A DNA stretch of 64,000 nt from positions 1 to 64,000 of the forward strand of contig NZ_LQXA01000003.1 of NCBI RefSeq assembly GCF_001618005.1. Reading direction: 5' to 3'. Both the position numbers and the translations under genes were made by a program. The DNA is from Clavibacter tessellarius (GTDB taxonomy: Bacteria; Actinomycetota; Actinomycetes; Actinomycetales; Microbacteriaceae). Shown one piece after another: positions 51,470 to 59,638 of the stretch; position 1 is the first letter of the stretch; each line of letters starts with the position of its first letter. The notes below the pieces were generated by a model. The model worked only from the letters and a program-made list of their open reading frames with translations. It searched no databases and was not told the DNA's origin.

Positions 51470-52045
51470 TCAGACCAGCTGGCCGTTCACGTGGAGGTCG
51501 CCCGCGGGGAGGGCGTCCGCGGGCGCCGTGACGGGGAGCGCCATCCAGCCGTGGTCCTGGTGCACGACGCCCGCGGCGCCGAGGAGCGTGAAGCCGTTGT
51601 AGTGGCCCCTGCGGCCGTCGAGCGGGAGCCAGCCGTGGCGCGCGTAGTAGCCCGTGGTCTCGGCGCCCGTCTCGAGGAGGCCGAACGGGACGGCGAGGCG
51701 CGCGAGGGCGCCGCGGATCCCGTCGGCGAGCAGCGTGCCGAGGCCCTCGCCCTGCCGCTCCGGGCGCACGGCGACCATGCCGGTGGATCCCATGAGCAGG
51801 TCGTCCGCCGGGTCGCCCCGGCCGTCGCCCACCTCCACGAACACGCGACGGATCCCCGCGTGCGCCACGAGCGCGTCGCCGTCGTGCACGAGGATCCGCA
51901 GCTCGGGCTGCGCGCCCGCCCAGCTGCGCGCGCCCGCGTAGCCCGCCGCGAAGTCGGGGAAGGCGAGCGCGAGGAGCGCCGCGATCCGCTCGTGCTCGGC
52001 GACGTCGAGCGCGCCCTCGCGGACGACGGAGAGGCGGGGTCCCAT
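51470..52045 (-). CDS. GNAT-fold acyltransferase, NodA/AAC(2')-like
   Basis: 191 residues. The core VAHAGIRRVFVEVGDGRGDP, then MGSTGMVAVRPERQGEGLGT, resembles the GNAT subgroup that includes NodA acyltransferases and aminoglycoside 2'-N-acetyltransferases. The acetyl-CoA loop RPERQGEGLG is clear. The closing LDGRRGHYNGFTLLGAAGVV is unusual. Function is unknown; drug modification or acylation of an amino sugar are both conceivable. Confidence 0.75.
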   Translation of the reverse strand: MGPRLSVVREGALDVAEHERIAALLALAFPDFAAGYAGARSWAGAQPELRILVHDGDALVAHAGIRRVFVEVGDGRGDPADDLLMGSTGMVAVRPERQGEGLGTLLADGIRGALARLAVPFGLLETGAETTGYYARHGWLPLDGRRGHYNGFTLLGAAGVVHQDHGWMALPVTAPADALPAGDLHVNGQLV

Positions 52046-52131
52046 GGGTCGAGGGTATCGGCCGGCCGCGCCGGTGTCCGGGCCCGGCCGCAGCCCGGAC
52101 GCGCGCGCCGCCCGCCCGTAGGGTGGAGCGC

Positions 52132-53304
52132 ATGACCACCCCGCAGTCCGTCTGGCAGGACAAGCTCGGCCGCCTCTCCATCCGCTGCGTGCAGATCCTG
52201 GCGGTCCTCGTGGTCGCCATCGCGATCGTGTACGCCGCCATCTCGCTCAAGCTCGTCGTGATCCCGGTGATCATCGCGCTGATCCTCGCGTGCGCCGTGC
52301 GCCCGATGGTGCTGTGGATGGAGCGCCGCGGCGTCCCGGACGCGCTCGCCGCCGCCATCGCGCTCCTCACCGGCCTCGTGCTCTTCGGCGGCGCGATCAC
52401 GCTCGTCGTCTTCGGCGTGCAGAGCCAGTGGCCGACGCTCGTGAAGGCCACCAGCGAGGGCGTCGACCAGTTGCAGGCGTTCATCCAGGAGGGCGGGCTG
52501 CCCATCGACTCGGCGCAGATCGACTCGCTCCGCACGTCCGCGGTCGACTTCCTCACCAGCAGCCAGTTCGGATCCGGCGCCATCGCGGGCGTCTCCGCCG
52601 CGGCCGAGGTCGTGACGGGCGCGGTGCTCGGGCTCGTGGTGTTCTTCTTCTTCGTCAAGGACGGGCCGCAGATCTGGGCGTTCCTCATCCGCCCGTTCCG
52701 CGGTCGTGGCCGGAAGCGCGCCGTGCGCGTCGGCCACGAGGGCTCCAAGGTGCTCGGCGGCTACATCCGCGGCACGGCGACGGTCGCGCTCGTCGACACG
52801 GTGTTCATCGGCGCCGGCCTCTTCATCCTCGGGGTGCCGCTGGCGCTGCCGCTCTCGCTCGTGGTGTTCATCGGCGCGTTCGTGCCGATCGTCGGCGCGA
52901 CCGTCGCGGGGATCCTCGCGGCGCTCGTCGCGCTCGTCACCAACGACCTCAACACGGCCATCGTGGTCGTGATCATCGTCGTCGCCGTGAACCAGCTCGA
53001 GGGCAACCTGCTGCAGCCGGTCGTGCTCGGCAACGCGCTCAAGCTGCACGGGCTCGTCGTGCTGCTGGCGCTCACCGCCGGCACGATCCTCGGCGGCATC
53101 ATCGGCGCGATCCTCTCGGTGCCGCTCACCGCCGTCGCCTGGACCGCCTGGAAGATCGTGATGGAGCCCGACGAGGAGGAGCCGGCCGACGCGAGCCCAC
53201 GGCAGGCGGAGGCGCCACCGGGGAAGCGCGGCGTGCGCGGCCTCACCTCGCTGCTCACCGGCCGCTCCTCGGCTCCCGCGACCACGACGCACGCCGACCG
53301 ATGA
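52132..53304 (+). CDS. AI-2E family (PerM-type) permease
   Basis: 390-residue membrane protein with about eight helices. Signatures: LKLVVIPVIIALILACAVRP, FFFFVKDGPQIWAFLI, VFIGAFVPIVGATVAG and NQLEGNLLQPVVLGNALKLH, the last being the conserved family motif. Some members move autoinducer-2 or act as Na+/H+ antiporters; the substrate here is unknown. The C-terminal 50 residues are cytoplasmic and disordered. Its stop overlaps the start of the DUF1206 gene. Confidence 0.92.
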   Translation: MTTPQSVWQDKLGRLSIRCVQILAVLVVAIAIVYAAISLKLVVIPVIIALILACAVRPMVLWMERRGVPDALAAAIALLTGLVLFGGAITLVVFGVQSQWPTLVKATSEGVDQLQAFIQEGGLPIDSAQIDSLRTSAVDFLTSSQFGSGAIAGVSAAAEVVTGAVLGLVVFFFFVKDGPQIWAFLIRPFRGRGRKRAVRVGHEGSKVLGGYIRGTATVALVDTVFIGAGLFILGVPLALPLSLVVFIGAFVPIVGATVAGILAALVALVTNDLNTAIVVVIIVVAVNQLEGNLLQPVVLGNALKLHGLVVLLALTAGTILGGIIGAILSVPLTAVAWTAWKIVMEPDEEEPADASPRQAEAPPGKRGVRGLTSLLTGRSSAPATTTHADR

Positions 53305-54101
53305 GCGCCAGCGGCGCCGCGTCCCGCCTCCAGCGCGAGCCCGGGTTCGCCGTCGCCGCGCGTCTCGGGCACGCGGTCAACGGCCTGCTGCACCTCCTCA
53401 TCGGCGTCATCGCGTTCCGCCTCGCCACGGGCACCGGTGGCGGCGGGGCCGACCAGTCCGGCGCGCTCGGCTCCATCGCCCAGACGCCGGGCGGCCGCAT
53501 CCTCGTCTGGGTCATCGTGGTCGGCCTCGTCGGCCTCGGCCTCTGGCAGCTCGTGGAGACCGTGCTCGCGCGCGGCGACGACGCGAAGGGCACCTGGGCC
53601 GCGCGCGCCAAGGAGCTCGGCAAGGCCGTGGCGTACCTCGTGATCGCGTCGACGGCCCTGCGCTTCGCGACCGGCGGATCCAGCGACTCGACCGAGCAGA
53701 CGCAGTCGCTGAGCGCCCGCGTCCTCGCGGCGCCCGGCGGCGTCGTGATGCTCGTGCTCGTCGGCCTCGGCGTCATCGCGGTGGGCGTCTACTTCGCCCA
53801 CAAGGGCGGGACGAAGCGCTTCCGCGAGGACATCTCCGTGCCCGCGGGCTCGCTCGGCCGGGGCATCACCGCGCTCGGCGTCGCCGGCTACATCGCCAAG
53901 GGCGTGGCGCTCGTCGCGGTCGGCGTGCTGTTCGTCGTCGGCGCCGTGACAGCCGACCCGCGCCGCGCCACGGGCCTCGACGGCGCGCTCCAGTCGCTCG
54001 CCGAGCTCCCCGCCGGCGTCGCCGTCCTCGCGATCACGGGCCTCGGCCTCATCGCGTACGGCCTGTACTGCGGCGCCCGCGCGCGCTACGCGGACCTGTG
54101 A
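53301..54101 (+). CDS. DUF1206 membrane protein
   Basis: 266 residues with six helices arranged as three repeated pairs: LGHAVNGLLHLLIGVIAFRL, LGKAVAYLVIASTALRFATG and LGVAGYIAKGVALVAVGVLF each begin a repeat, matching the triple DUF1206 domain. Unknown function. The ATG overlaps the permease stop and its stop overlaps the GTG of the short PhzF-like gene, so the three are expressed together. Confidence 0.88.
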   Translation: MSASGAASRLQREPGFAVAARLGHAVNGLLHLLIGVIAFRLATGTGGGGADQSGALGSIAQTPGGRILVWVIVVGLVGLGLWQLVETVLARGDDAKGTWAARAKELGKAVAYLVIASTALRFATGGSSDSTEQTQSLSARVLAAPGGVVMLVLVGLGVIAVGVYFAHKGGTKRFREDISVPAGSLGRGITALGVAGYIAKGVALVAVGVLFVVGAVTADPRRATGLDGALQSLAELPAGVAVLAITGLGLIAYGLYCGARARYADL

Positions 54102-54589
54102 CCGGGCGTCCGGTCGTCGCCCTCGACGGCGTGCGGCCGGACGAGGTGCACGTCGTGCGGGTGTTCGCGGACGCGCACGGGCAGCACGGCAACGAGCTCG
54201 GGATCGTGCTCGCGTCGGCGCGCACGGACGGTCGCGAGGCGGGGATCGCGCGCGAGCTGCCGTTCGCCGGGCACCCGACGGTCGGCGCCGCGTGGTGGCA
54301 GGCGTCGCGTGGGGCGACCGTCGCGGACGCGAGCGTGGACCACCTCTACGCCTGGGCGTGGATCGACGAGGCCGCGGGCGGGATCCGCTCGCGCATGGGC
54401 GCTCCCGCGCTGGGCATCGCCGAGGACGAGGCGACGGGATCCGCCGCGCTCCGCATCACCGCGCACCCCGGTCGCGACCTGCGGATCACGCAGGGCCGCG
54501 GCAGCGAGCTGGTGACGCGGCTGCTGCCCGACGGCCGGGCCGAGGTCAGCGGGCGGACGGTCGCGGACCGCGTGGTCCCGCTGCCCTGA
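54098..54589 (+). CDS. Shortened PhzF family protein
   Basis: 163 residues, against about 260-300 for full PhzF isomerases. PhzF landmarks are there: VRVFADAHGQHGNELGIVL, ELPFAGHPTVGAAWW and EDEATGSAAL. The strand between the first two, which carries the SET(T/V)F segment with the catalytic Glu, is missing, as is most of the middle of the protein. It may be a natural minimal form or an internally deleted gene. GTG start in a 4-bp overlap with DUF1206. Confidence 0.7.
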   Translation: MTGRPVVALDGVRPDEVHVVRVFADAHGQHGNELGIVLASARTDGREAGIARELPFAGHPTVGAAWWQASRGATVADASVDHLYAWAWIDEAAGGIRSRMGAPALGIAEDEATGSAALRITAHPGRDLRITQGRGSELVTRLLPDGRAEVSGRTVADRVVPLP

Positions 54590-54631
54590 TCCGCGCGCCC
54601 GACGCCCTGACGCGCTGCCGCGCCGGCTCCG

Positions 54632-55960
54632 CTACGCCGTCGTGCGCTCGGCCGTCCCGTCGTCGTCGTCCGCGTCCGCCGGCTCCTCGCGCGGCACGAC
54701 GAGGATCTCCGAGATCCGGCGCCGGTCGAGCGCGGTCACCTGGAGGGTCACGCCGTCGACCGCGACCGAGTCGCCGACCTGCGCGAGCCGCCCGAGGTTC
54801 TCGATCACGAAGCCCGCGACGGTGTCGGACGCCGAGTCGGGGAGCCTGACGCCCGTCGCCTCCTCGAAGTCCTGGAAATTGAGGCGGCCGTCGATCGTGC
54901 CGCCGTCCTCCGCGAGGTCGCGCGCGGCGGAGTCGGTGTCGTACTCGTCGAAGATCTCGCCCACGACCTCCTCCACGAGGTCCTCGAGCGTGACGATGCC
55001 GTCGGTGCCGCCGTACTCGTCGACGATGACGGCGATCTGGTGGCCCTCGGCGCGCATCATCGTGAGCGTCGGCAGCACGCGCGCGGTCGCCGGGAGGTAC
55101 GGGATCGGGCGGAGGATCTCGGCGACGGGCCGCTCCGGATCCGCCGCGATCGCCTGGTACAGGTCGCGCACGTGCACGAAGCCGATGACGTCGTCGATGC
55201 TCTTGTCCATCACGGGATAGCGCGAGTACGGCCGGTCCTGCACGTCGATCCCCGCGTCGCGCACCGTGCCCGCGCCGTCGAGCGCGGCGATCTCGGGCCG
55301 CGGCTTCATCACCTCGCTGAGCTGGCGGTGGCGGAGGGAGAGCACGTCGTCGAGGATCCGGCGCTCGTCGTCCGGGAGGCCCTCGTGGCTGGAGACGATG
55401 TCGCGGAGCTCCTCCTCGCTCATCTCCTCGCCGGTCTTGTGCGGGTCGCCGCCGAGGAGGCGCACGACCAGGTCCGTCGACGCGGAGAGCAGCCAGATCA
55501 CGGGCCGCATGAGGATCGCGAAGCCGTTGAGCACGGGCGCGACGCCGTACGCGAACCCGGCGTTGCGCTGGATCGCGAGGCGCTTGGGCGCGAGCTCGCC
55601 GAGCACGAGGGACAGGTACGCGATCACCAGCGTCAGCAGGAGCGTGGCGAGCGTGGAGGCGAAGCCGGCCTCCAGGCCCCACGACTCGAGCAGCGGGACG
55701 ACGGACGGGGCGATGGACGAGGCGCCGTAGGCGGCGGACGCGAACCCGGCGACGGTCACGCCGATCTGCACCGCCGCGAGGAAGGTGTTGGGGTTCCGGG
55801 CGAGCGCGGCGACCTTCTCACCGCGGCGGCCGCGGGCGGCGAGGGCGTTGAGCTGGCCCTCTCGGAGGGTGACGAGCGCCATCTCGGTGGCGGCGAACAC
55901 GCCGCCGACGAGGACGAACACGACGACGAGGACGATGTTGAGGAGGAGGTCGCCGTTCAC
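54632..55960 (-). CDS. CorC/HlyC-type hemolysin-like CBS-domain protein
   Basis: 442 residues: DUF21 membrane domain (NIVLVVVFVLVGGVFAATEM, then three more helices to about residue 150, with LGELAPKRLAIQR), two CBS domains (IDVQDRPYSRYPVMDKSIDD, IAVIVDEYGGTDGIVTLEDL) and a C-terminal CorC_HlyC domain (VAGFVIENLGRLAQVGDSVA). Relatives export Mg2+ or Co2+. The GTG at 55960 lacks a strong ribosome site but gives the expected N-terminus; the longer upstream frame is Pro/Arg-rich and not coding-like. Confidence 0.9.
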   Translation of the reverse strand: MNGDLLLNIVLVVVFVLVGGVFAATEMALVTLREGQLNALAARGRRGEKVAALARNPNTFLAAVQIGVTVAGFASAAYGASSIAPSVVPLLESWGLEAGFASTLATLLLTLVIAYLSLVLGELAPKRLAIQRNAGFAYGVAPVLNGFAILMRPVIWLLSASTDLVVRLLGGDPHKTGEEMSEEELRDIVSSHEGLPDDERRILDDVLSLRHRQLSEVMKPRPEIAALDGAGTVRDAGIDVQDRPYSRYPVMDKSIDDVIGFVHVRDLYQAIAADPERPVAEILRPIPYLPATARVLPTLTMMRAEGHQIAVIVDEYGGTDGIVTLEDLVEEVVGEIFDEYDTDSAARDLAEDGGTIDGRLNFQDFEEATGVRLPDSASDTVAGFVIENLGRLAQVGDSVAVDGVTLQVTALDRRRISEILVVPREEPADADDDDGTAERTTA

Positions 55961-56151
55961 GAGCGGGTGCCGGCCCGGCGGATCGCGGTGAGGCGGGCGG
56001 CGCGGAGGGTGCGGGGCGTGCCCGGGGTCGTCCGGGCGCCGAGACTGTGGCTGTCGGGAGCGGGCTCCCGCGCGGTTCTGTGCATGGATCGAGGGTAGTG
56101 GAGCGGGTGGGGAAATAGCCGGGGCGGGCGGTCGTGCCCTAGCGTCGGGGC

Positions 56152-56571
56152 ATGGATCACGGCATGGATCAGCAATGGAACGCCCCATGGGTGTGGCTCG
56201 CCCTCGCGCTCGTCAACGCCGGCCTCGCCGAGCAGAAGAACCGGTCGAGGTGGACGTGGTTCCTCGTCTCCCTGTTCCTCGGCCCGATCGCGACCCTCTT
56301 CATCGTGACGTGGGAGCGCGTCCCCGAGCGGCCCGTCGCGCCCCGGCAGGAGGGGCCGACGAACGGGCTCCTCGCGGTGGGCGTCGGGTTGGCCATCCTG
56401 GCGGTCGCCAGCGCCGTGGTGGCGGCGATCGGCGGGGACACCGGCATGTGGACGCTCGCGGGCGCGCTCGCCCTGGTGGCCGCGGTCTCCCTGGTGCTCC
56501 ACGTCCTCGCGCATCGGCGGTGGGCGGCGCTGCGGTCCGCGCGCGCGGAGGCCGGCGGCGACCGGTCGTGA
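56152..56571 (+). CDS. Hypothetical membrane protein
   Basis: 139 residues with about four hydrophobic helices: residues 13-25 (WVWLALALVNAGL), 34-54 (WTWFLVSLFLGPIATLFIV), 73-93 and 98-118. A pattern of antiporter-like small proteins but no recognised family. Its stop overlaps the GTG of the monooxygenase-like gene, so the pair is co-translated. Confidence 0.65.
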   Translation: MDHGMDQQWNAPWVWLALALVNAGLAEQKNRSRWTWFLVSLFLGPIATLFIVTWERVPERPVAPRQEGPTNGLLAVGVGLAILAVASAVVAAIGGDTGMWTLAGALALVAAVSLVLHVLAHRRWAALRSARAEAGGDRS

Positions 56572-56855
56572 TCCGGATCCGCGGCGAGCTGGTGTGCGCC
56601 GACGCCGCCGAGTCGGATGCCGTGGACCATCACCTTCCGGAGCACGCCGAGCGCACGCGTGCTGAGCCCGGCTGCCTCGCGTTCGAGGTCGTGCCGACGG
56701 CGGACCCGCTCGTGTGGCGCGTGGACGAGCTCTTCCGCGATGACGACGCGGTCGGCGCGCACCGCGAGCGCATGGATGGGAGCGCGTGGGCGCGGGCGAC
56801 GGCCGGGATCGAGCGGCGTTACGCGCAGGTCGTGACGGAGGCTGAGACCGGCTAG
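56568..56855 (+). CDS. Antibiotic biosynthesis monooxygenase (ABM) domain protein
   Basis: 95-residue dimeric alpha/beta-barrel domain: VIRIRGELVCADAAESDAVD, HHLPEHAERTRAEPGCLAFE, WRVDELFRDDDAVGAHRERM. The EPGCLAFEV segment followed by W-x-VDE-F-x-D-D is diagnostic of ABM proteins, many of which oxidise quinols without a cofactor or act as haem oxygenases. GTG start within the previous stop. Substrate is unknown. Confidence 0.82.
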   Translation: MIRIRGELVCADAAESDAVDHHLPEHAERTRAEPGCLAFEVVPTADPLVWRVDELFRDDDAVGAHRERMDGSAWARATAGIERRYAQVVTEAETG

Positions 56856-56900
56856 TCCGCCGCCGTCCGTGGCTGACGCGCGTGCGCCGGCGACTGCGAT

Positions 56901-56922
56901 CCGGCGTCGAGCAAGACGCCGG
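56901..56922. terminator. Weak hairpin between convergent genes
   Basis: 8-bp perfect stem (ccggcgtc and complement) with a 6-base loop, between the ABM stop (56855) and the FAD monooxygenase stop (56962). Possible shared terminator. Confidence 0.35.
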
Positions 56923-56961
56923 TCGGAGCGACGCGACGTCGCCGATCCGGCCGCGGCGCCG

Positions 56962-58191
56962 TCAGCCGCGCAGCGCCGGGTACTCCGCGAGCGTCGGCGC
57001 GTGCCGGGCGCTCGTCAGCAGGAAGCGGTCGCCGAACCCGCGCACGGGCCGCGACGCGGCCACCCGCACGGCGCCGCGCAGCGCCTTCTGCCCGAGCGCG
57101 GACGACGGGTGCGTGATGCGCGCCCCGCCCGGCGGCAGCCCCTGCGCGCTGTCGGCGTAGCGCCGCAGCTGCGCCTCGTATCGCGCGAACGCGGCCGGGA
57201 AGGTGTCGCCCGTGTCCGCGAGCGCGCGTCCCAGCTCGCCCGCGAGCACGTGGGCGGCGACCAGCGAGAGGGTCGTGCCCATGCCCGTGGGGCCGGATCC
57301 CCAGGCCGCGTCGCCGAGGAGCGCGATGCGTCCCTTCGACCACGTCGAGACGATCACCTGCTCCATGCGCTGCGTGTAGAACTCGTCCGGGCGCGCTTGG
57401 AGGCCGTCGAGGATCCGCTCGACCTGCCAGCCCGCGCCGCGGAAGCGCGCGCGGAGCACGGTCATCTGCGCGTCGAACGGCAGCTGCTCGAACCCGGAGG
57501 GCTCCGACTCGAACGACAGGCTCGCGCGGATCGTGCCCACGTCGTCGGGCCGGATGGTGGCGTTCCGCGCGCCGCGCCCCGTGAGGAAGTCCCAGTAGCC
57601 GGTGTCGCCGGGGATCCGGTCGATAGTCCCGTAGGCGATGCTCACGCCGTGGTCGCGGAGCGTGGTCTCCTCGGCGAAGGCCAGCCGGCGCGTGCGGGAG
57701 CTGCGGCCCTCGGCCACGAGCAGGAGGTCGTAGCGCTCGCGGGATCCGCTCGCGAGCTCGACGTCGACCCCGGTCGCGTCCTGGCGCACCCCCGTCACGA
57801 AGTCGCCGTAGCGGAGCTCGACGTCGTCCCGCACGAGGTCGACGAGGATCCCCGCGAACCGGCCGCGCAGGATCTCCACCTCCGCCGTCGGCCCGTCCTT
57901 CCCGGCGGTGCGGGGGAACGTGGCGAGGACGCGCCCCTCCTCGTCGACGAAGCGCGTCCCGTCCTCGCCGGTGAGGTTCGCCATGACGATGTCCTCGACG
58001 CCCATGCGCCGGAGCACGTCGCGGCCGAGCCCGCGCACGTCGATGTTCTGCCCCGCCTGGCGCGGCTCGGCCGAGCGCTCGAGCAGGGTCACGTCGAAGC
58101 CCTCGCGGTGCAGGCCCCAGGCGAGCGCCGGACCGGCGATGCTGGCTCCCGTCACGAGGACCCTCGGGCGGTGGTGGGTGGTGTCGGCCAT
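56962..58191 (-). CDS. FAD-dependent monooxygenase (aromatic hydroxylase type)
   Basis: 409 residues of the PHBH fold: FAD site RVLVTGASIAGPALAWGLHR near the start (GASIAG in place of GAGIAG), the middle DLLLVAEGRSSRTRRLAF (DG-like motif reading AEG), and the flavin motif ALLGDAAWGSGPTGMGTTLS. Close relatives include TetX-like and antibiotic-modifying hydroxylases as well as aromatic degraders. It is divergent from a MarR-type gene that probably represses it. Confidence 0.88.
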   Translation of the reverse strand: MADTTHHRPRVLVTGASIAGPALAWGLHREGFDVTLLERSAEPRQAGQNIDVRGLGRDVLRRMGVEDIVMANLTGEDGTRFVDEEGRVLATFPRTAGKDGPTAEVEILRGRFAGILVDLVRDDVELRYGDFVTGVRQDATGVDVELASGSRERYDLLLVAEGRSSRTRRLAFAEETTLRDHGVSIAYGTIDRIPGDTGYWDFLTGRGARNATIRPDDVGTIRASLSFESEPSGFEQLPFDAQMTVLRARFRGAGWQVERILDGLQARPDEFYTQRMEQVIVSTWSKGRIALLGDAAWGSGPTGMGTTLSLVAAHVLAGELGRALADTGDTFPAAFARYEAQLRRYADSAQGLPPGGARITHPSSALGQKALRGAVRVAASRPVRGFGDRFLLTSARHAPTLAEYPALRG

Positions 58192-58259
58192 GCGGTGATC
58201 TCCTCGGTCGTCGAGCGGACCCGGGATCCCGGGCGCGAGTAGACTCTATGGCGCAGATA

Positions 58260-58272
58260 CTTCATGGTGAAG
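58260..58272. promoter_or_regulatory. Candidate MarR operator
   Basis: CTTCA-TGG-TGAAG inverted repeat in the 109-bp region between the divergent FAD monooxygenase and MarR genes. MarR proteins bind such short dyads. Confidence 0.45.
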
Positions 58273-58300
58273 CATTCGCGTCGACTCGGAGGAACACGAC

Positions 58301-58795
58301 ATGTCCCACACCATCGCGGTCCCGGGGGACCGCTCCGAGGTGCTCGAGCGGCTCCGAGACCACACGACCGCGTTCGACGAGTCGGTGCGGCAGCTGGCCG
58401 CAGCGCTCGGGCTGCCGACGACCGACACGACGGCGCTCGCCGAGGTGATCTGGGCCGAGACCGCCGGCCGGGCGCTGTCCCCGGCCCGCCTGTCGGAACG
58501 GCTCCACCTGACCTCGGGGGCCACGACCGCGCTCGTCAACCGGCTCGAGGGCGGCGGGCACATCGTGCGGAGCCGGGAGAGCGACGATCGGCGGATCGTG
58601 ACGCTGCGGCCGACGGCGGGGTCCAAGGCGCGCGTGATGGCCATGCTGCAGGGCGCGCAGGTCGAGGTCGACCGGGCGCTCGACGGGTTCACCGCCGACC
58701 AGCTCCGCACGGCGGCGGCGGTCGTGCGCGCGGTCACGGAGGGCACGGCGGCGGGGACGCGCGCACTGGCCGGCGACGGCGCGACCGGGAGCTGA
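58301..58795 (+). CDS. MarR family transcriptional regulator
   Basis: 164 residues with the winged-helix core SPARLSERLHLTSGATTALV, NRLEGGGHIVRSRESDDRRI, and dimerisation helices at both ends. The wing R-E-S-D-D-R-R is the classic MarR DNA contact. Divergent from the FAD monooxygenase, whose expression it probably controls in response to a phenolic or drug ligand. Confidence 0.9.
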   Translation: MSHTIAVPGDRSEVLERLRDHTTAFDESVRQLAAALGLPTTDTTALAEVIWAETAGRALSPARLSERLHLTSGATTALVNRLEGGGHIVRSRESDDRRIVTLRPTAGSKARVMAMLQGAQVEVDRALDGFTADQLRTAAAVVRAVTEGTAAGTRALAGDGATGS

Positions 58796-58810
58796 GGGGC
58801 GGTCGTCGGG

Positions 58811-59638
58811 TCAGCCAGCGGAGACGCAGGGGCTGTCGCAGCCCGCGCGCTCCGCCGCCCGCGTCGCCGCAGCGCGTTCCGCAGCCCGCTCGGCCGCTCG
58901 CGCCAGCAGCGACACGTGCAGGTACCCCGCGTAGCCGCCGGGCGTCCGGCCGTCGCGCCGGCTCGAGGTGAGCACCTCGCCCGCGGCCGACGCCGTGATC
59001 CGCGCGCCGTGGGAGCGGAGCCGGGCGACCAGGTCCACGTCCTCGTGCTCGACGACCGCGGGGAAGCCGCCGGCCGCCGCGTACGCGTCCGCCCGCACGC
59101 CGAGGTTGGCGCCGTGGACGTGCCCGTTCGCCTCGCCGGGCACGCGCGTCGCCCGCCAGGCCGCGATCTGCGCCGGGCTGAGCGCCTCGAGCTCCGGCCG
59201 GACGGTGCCCACGACCACGTCGGTCCCGGCGTCCGCGAGCTGCAGCTGGCTGGTGATCCACGCGGCCGGCACCTCCGAGTCGGCGTCGGTGCACGCGAGC
59301 CACAGCTCGGCGTCCGCACCGTCCCAGCCGGCGCGCGCGGCGTCGACTCCCCGCGCCCGCGCGGCGCCGACCCGGCCGGCCGAGCTCTCGATGACCTCGA
59401 CGCCGGCCGCCCGGGCGATCTCCGCGGTGCGGTCGCGGCAGTCGTCGGCGACGAGGATCACGCGCACGTCGACGCCCGCGGCCCGGGCGCGCTCCGCGGC
59501 GACCTCGACGGACGCGAGGCAGCGCCCGACGAGCGCCTCCTCGTCGCGCGCGGGGATGACGACCGCGACCGCGCGGATCCGCCGCCGCCCCCGCTCCGGC
59601 TCCTCCGCGCGGTCGGACGCGGCCGACGCCCCCGTCAC
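58811..59638 (-). CDS. Family 2 glycosyltransferase
   Basis: 275 residues: GT-A fold with VAVVIPARDEEALVGRCLAS, VRVILVADDCRDRTAEIARA, the DxD-like CTDADSEVPAAWI, GANLGVRADAYAAAGGFPAV and the catalytic HEDVDLVARLRSHG. The C-terminal 40 residues are Ala/Arg-rich. The GTG overlaps the stop of the large fusion gene upstream, so sugar transfer and the deacetylase/methyltransferase activities are probably one pathway. Confidence 0.85.
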   Translation of the reverse strand: MTGASAASDRAEEPERGRRRIRAVAVVIPARDEEALVGRCLASVEVAAERARAAGVDVRVILVADDCRDRTAEIARAAGVEVIESSAGRVGAARARGVDAARAGWDGADAELWLACTDADSEVPAAWITSQLQLADAGTDVVVGTVRPELEALSPAQIAAWRATRVPGEANGHVHGANLGVRADAYAAAGGFPAVVEHEDVDLVARLRSHGARITASAAGEVLTSSRRDGRTPGGYAGYLHVSLLARAAERAAERAAATRAAERAGCDSPCVSAG

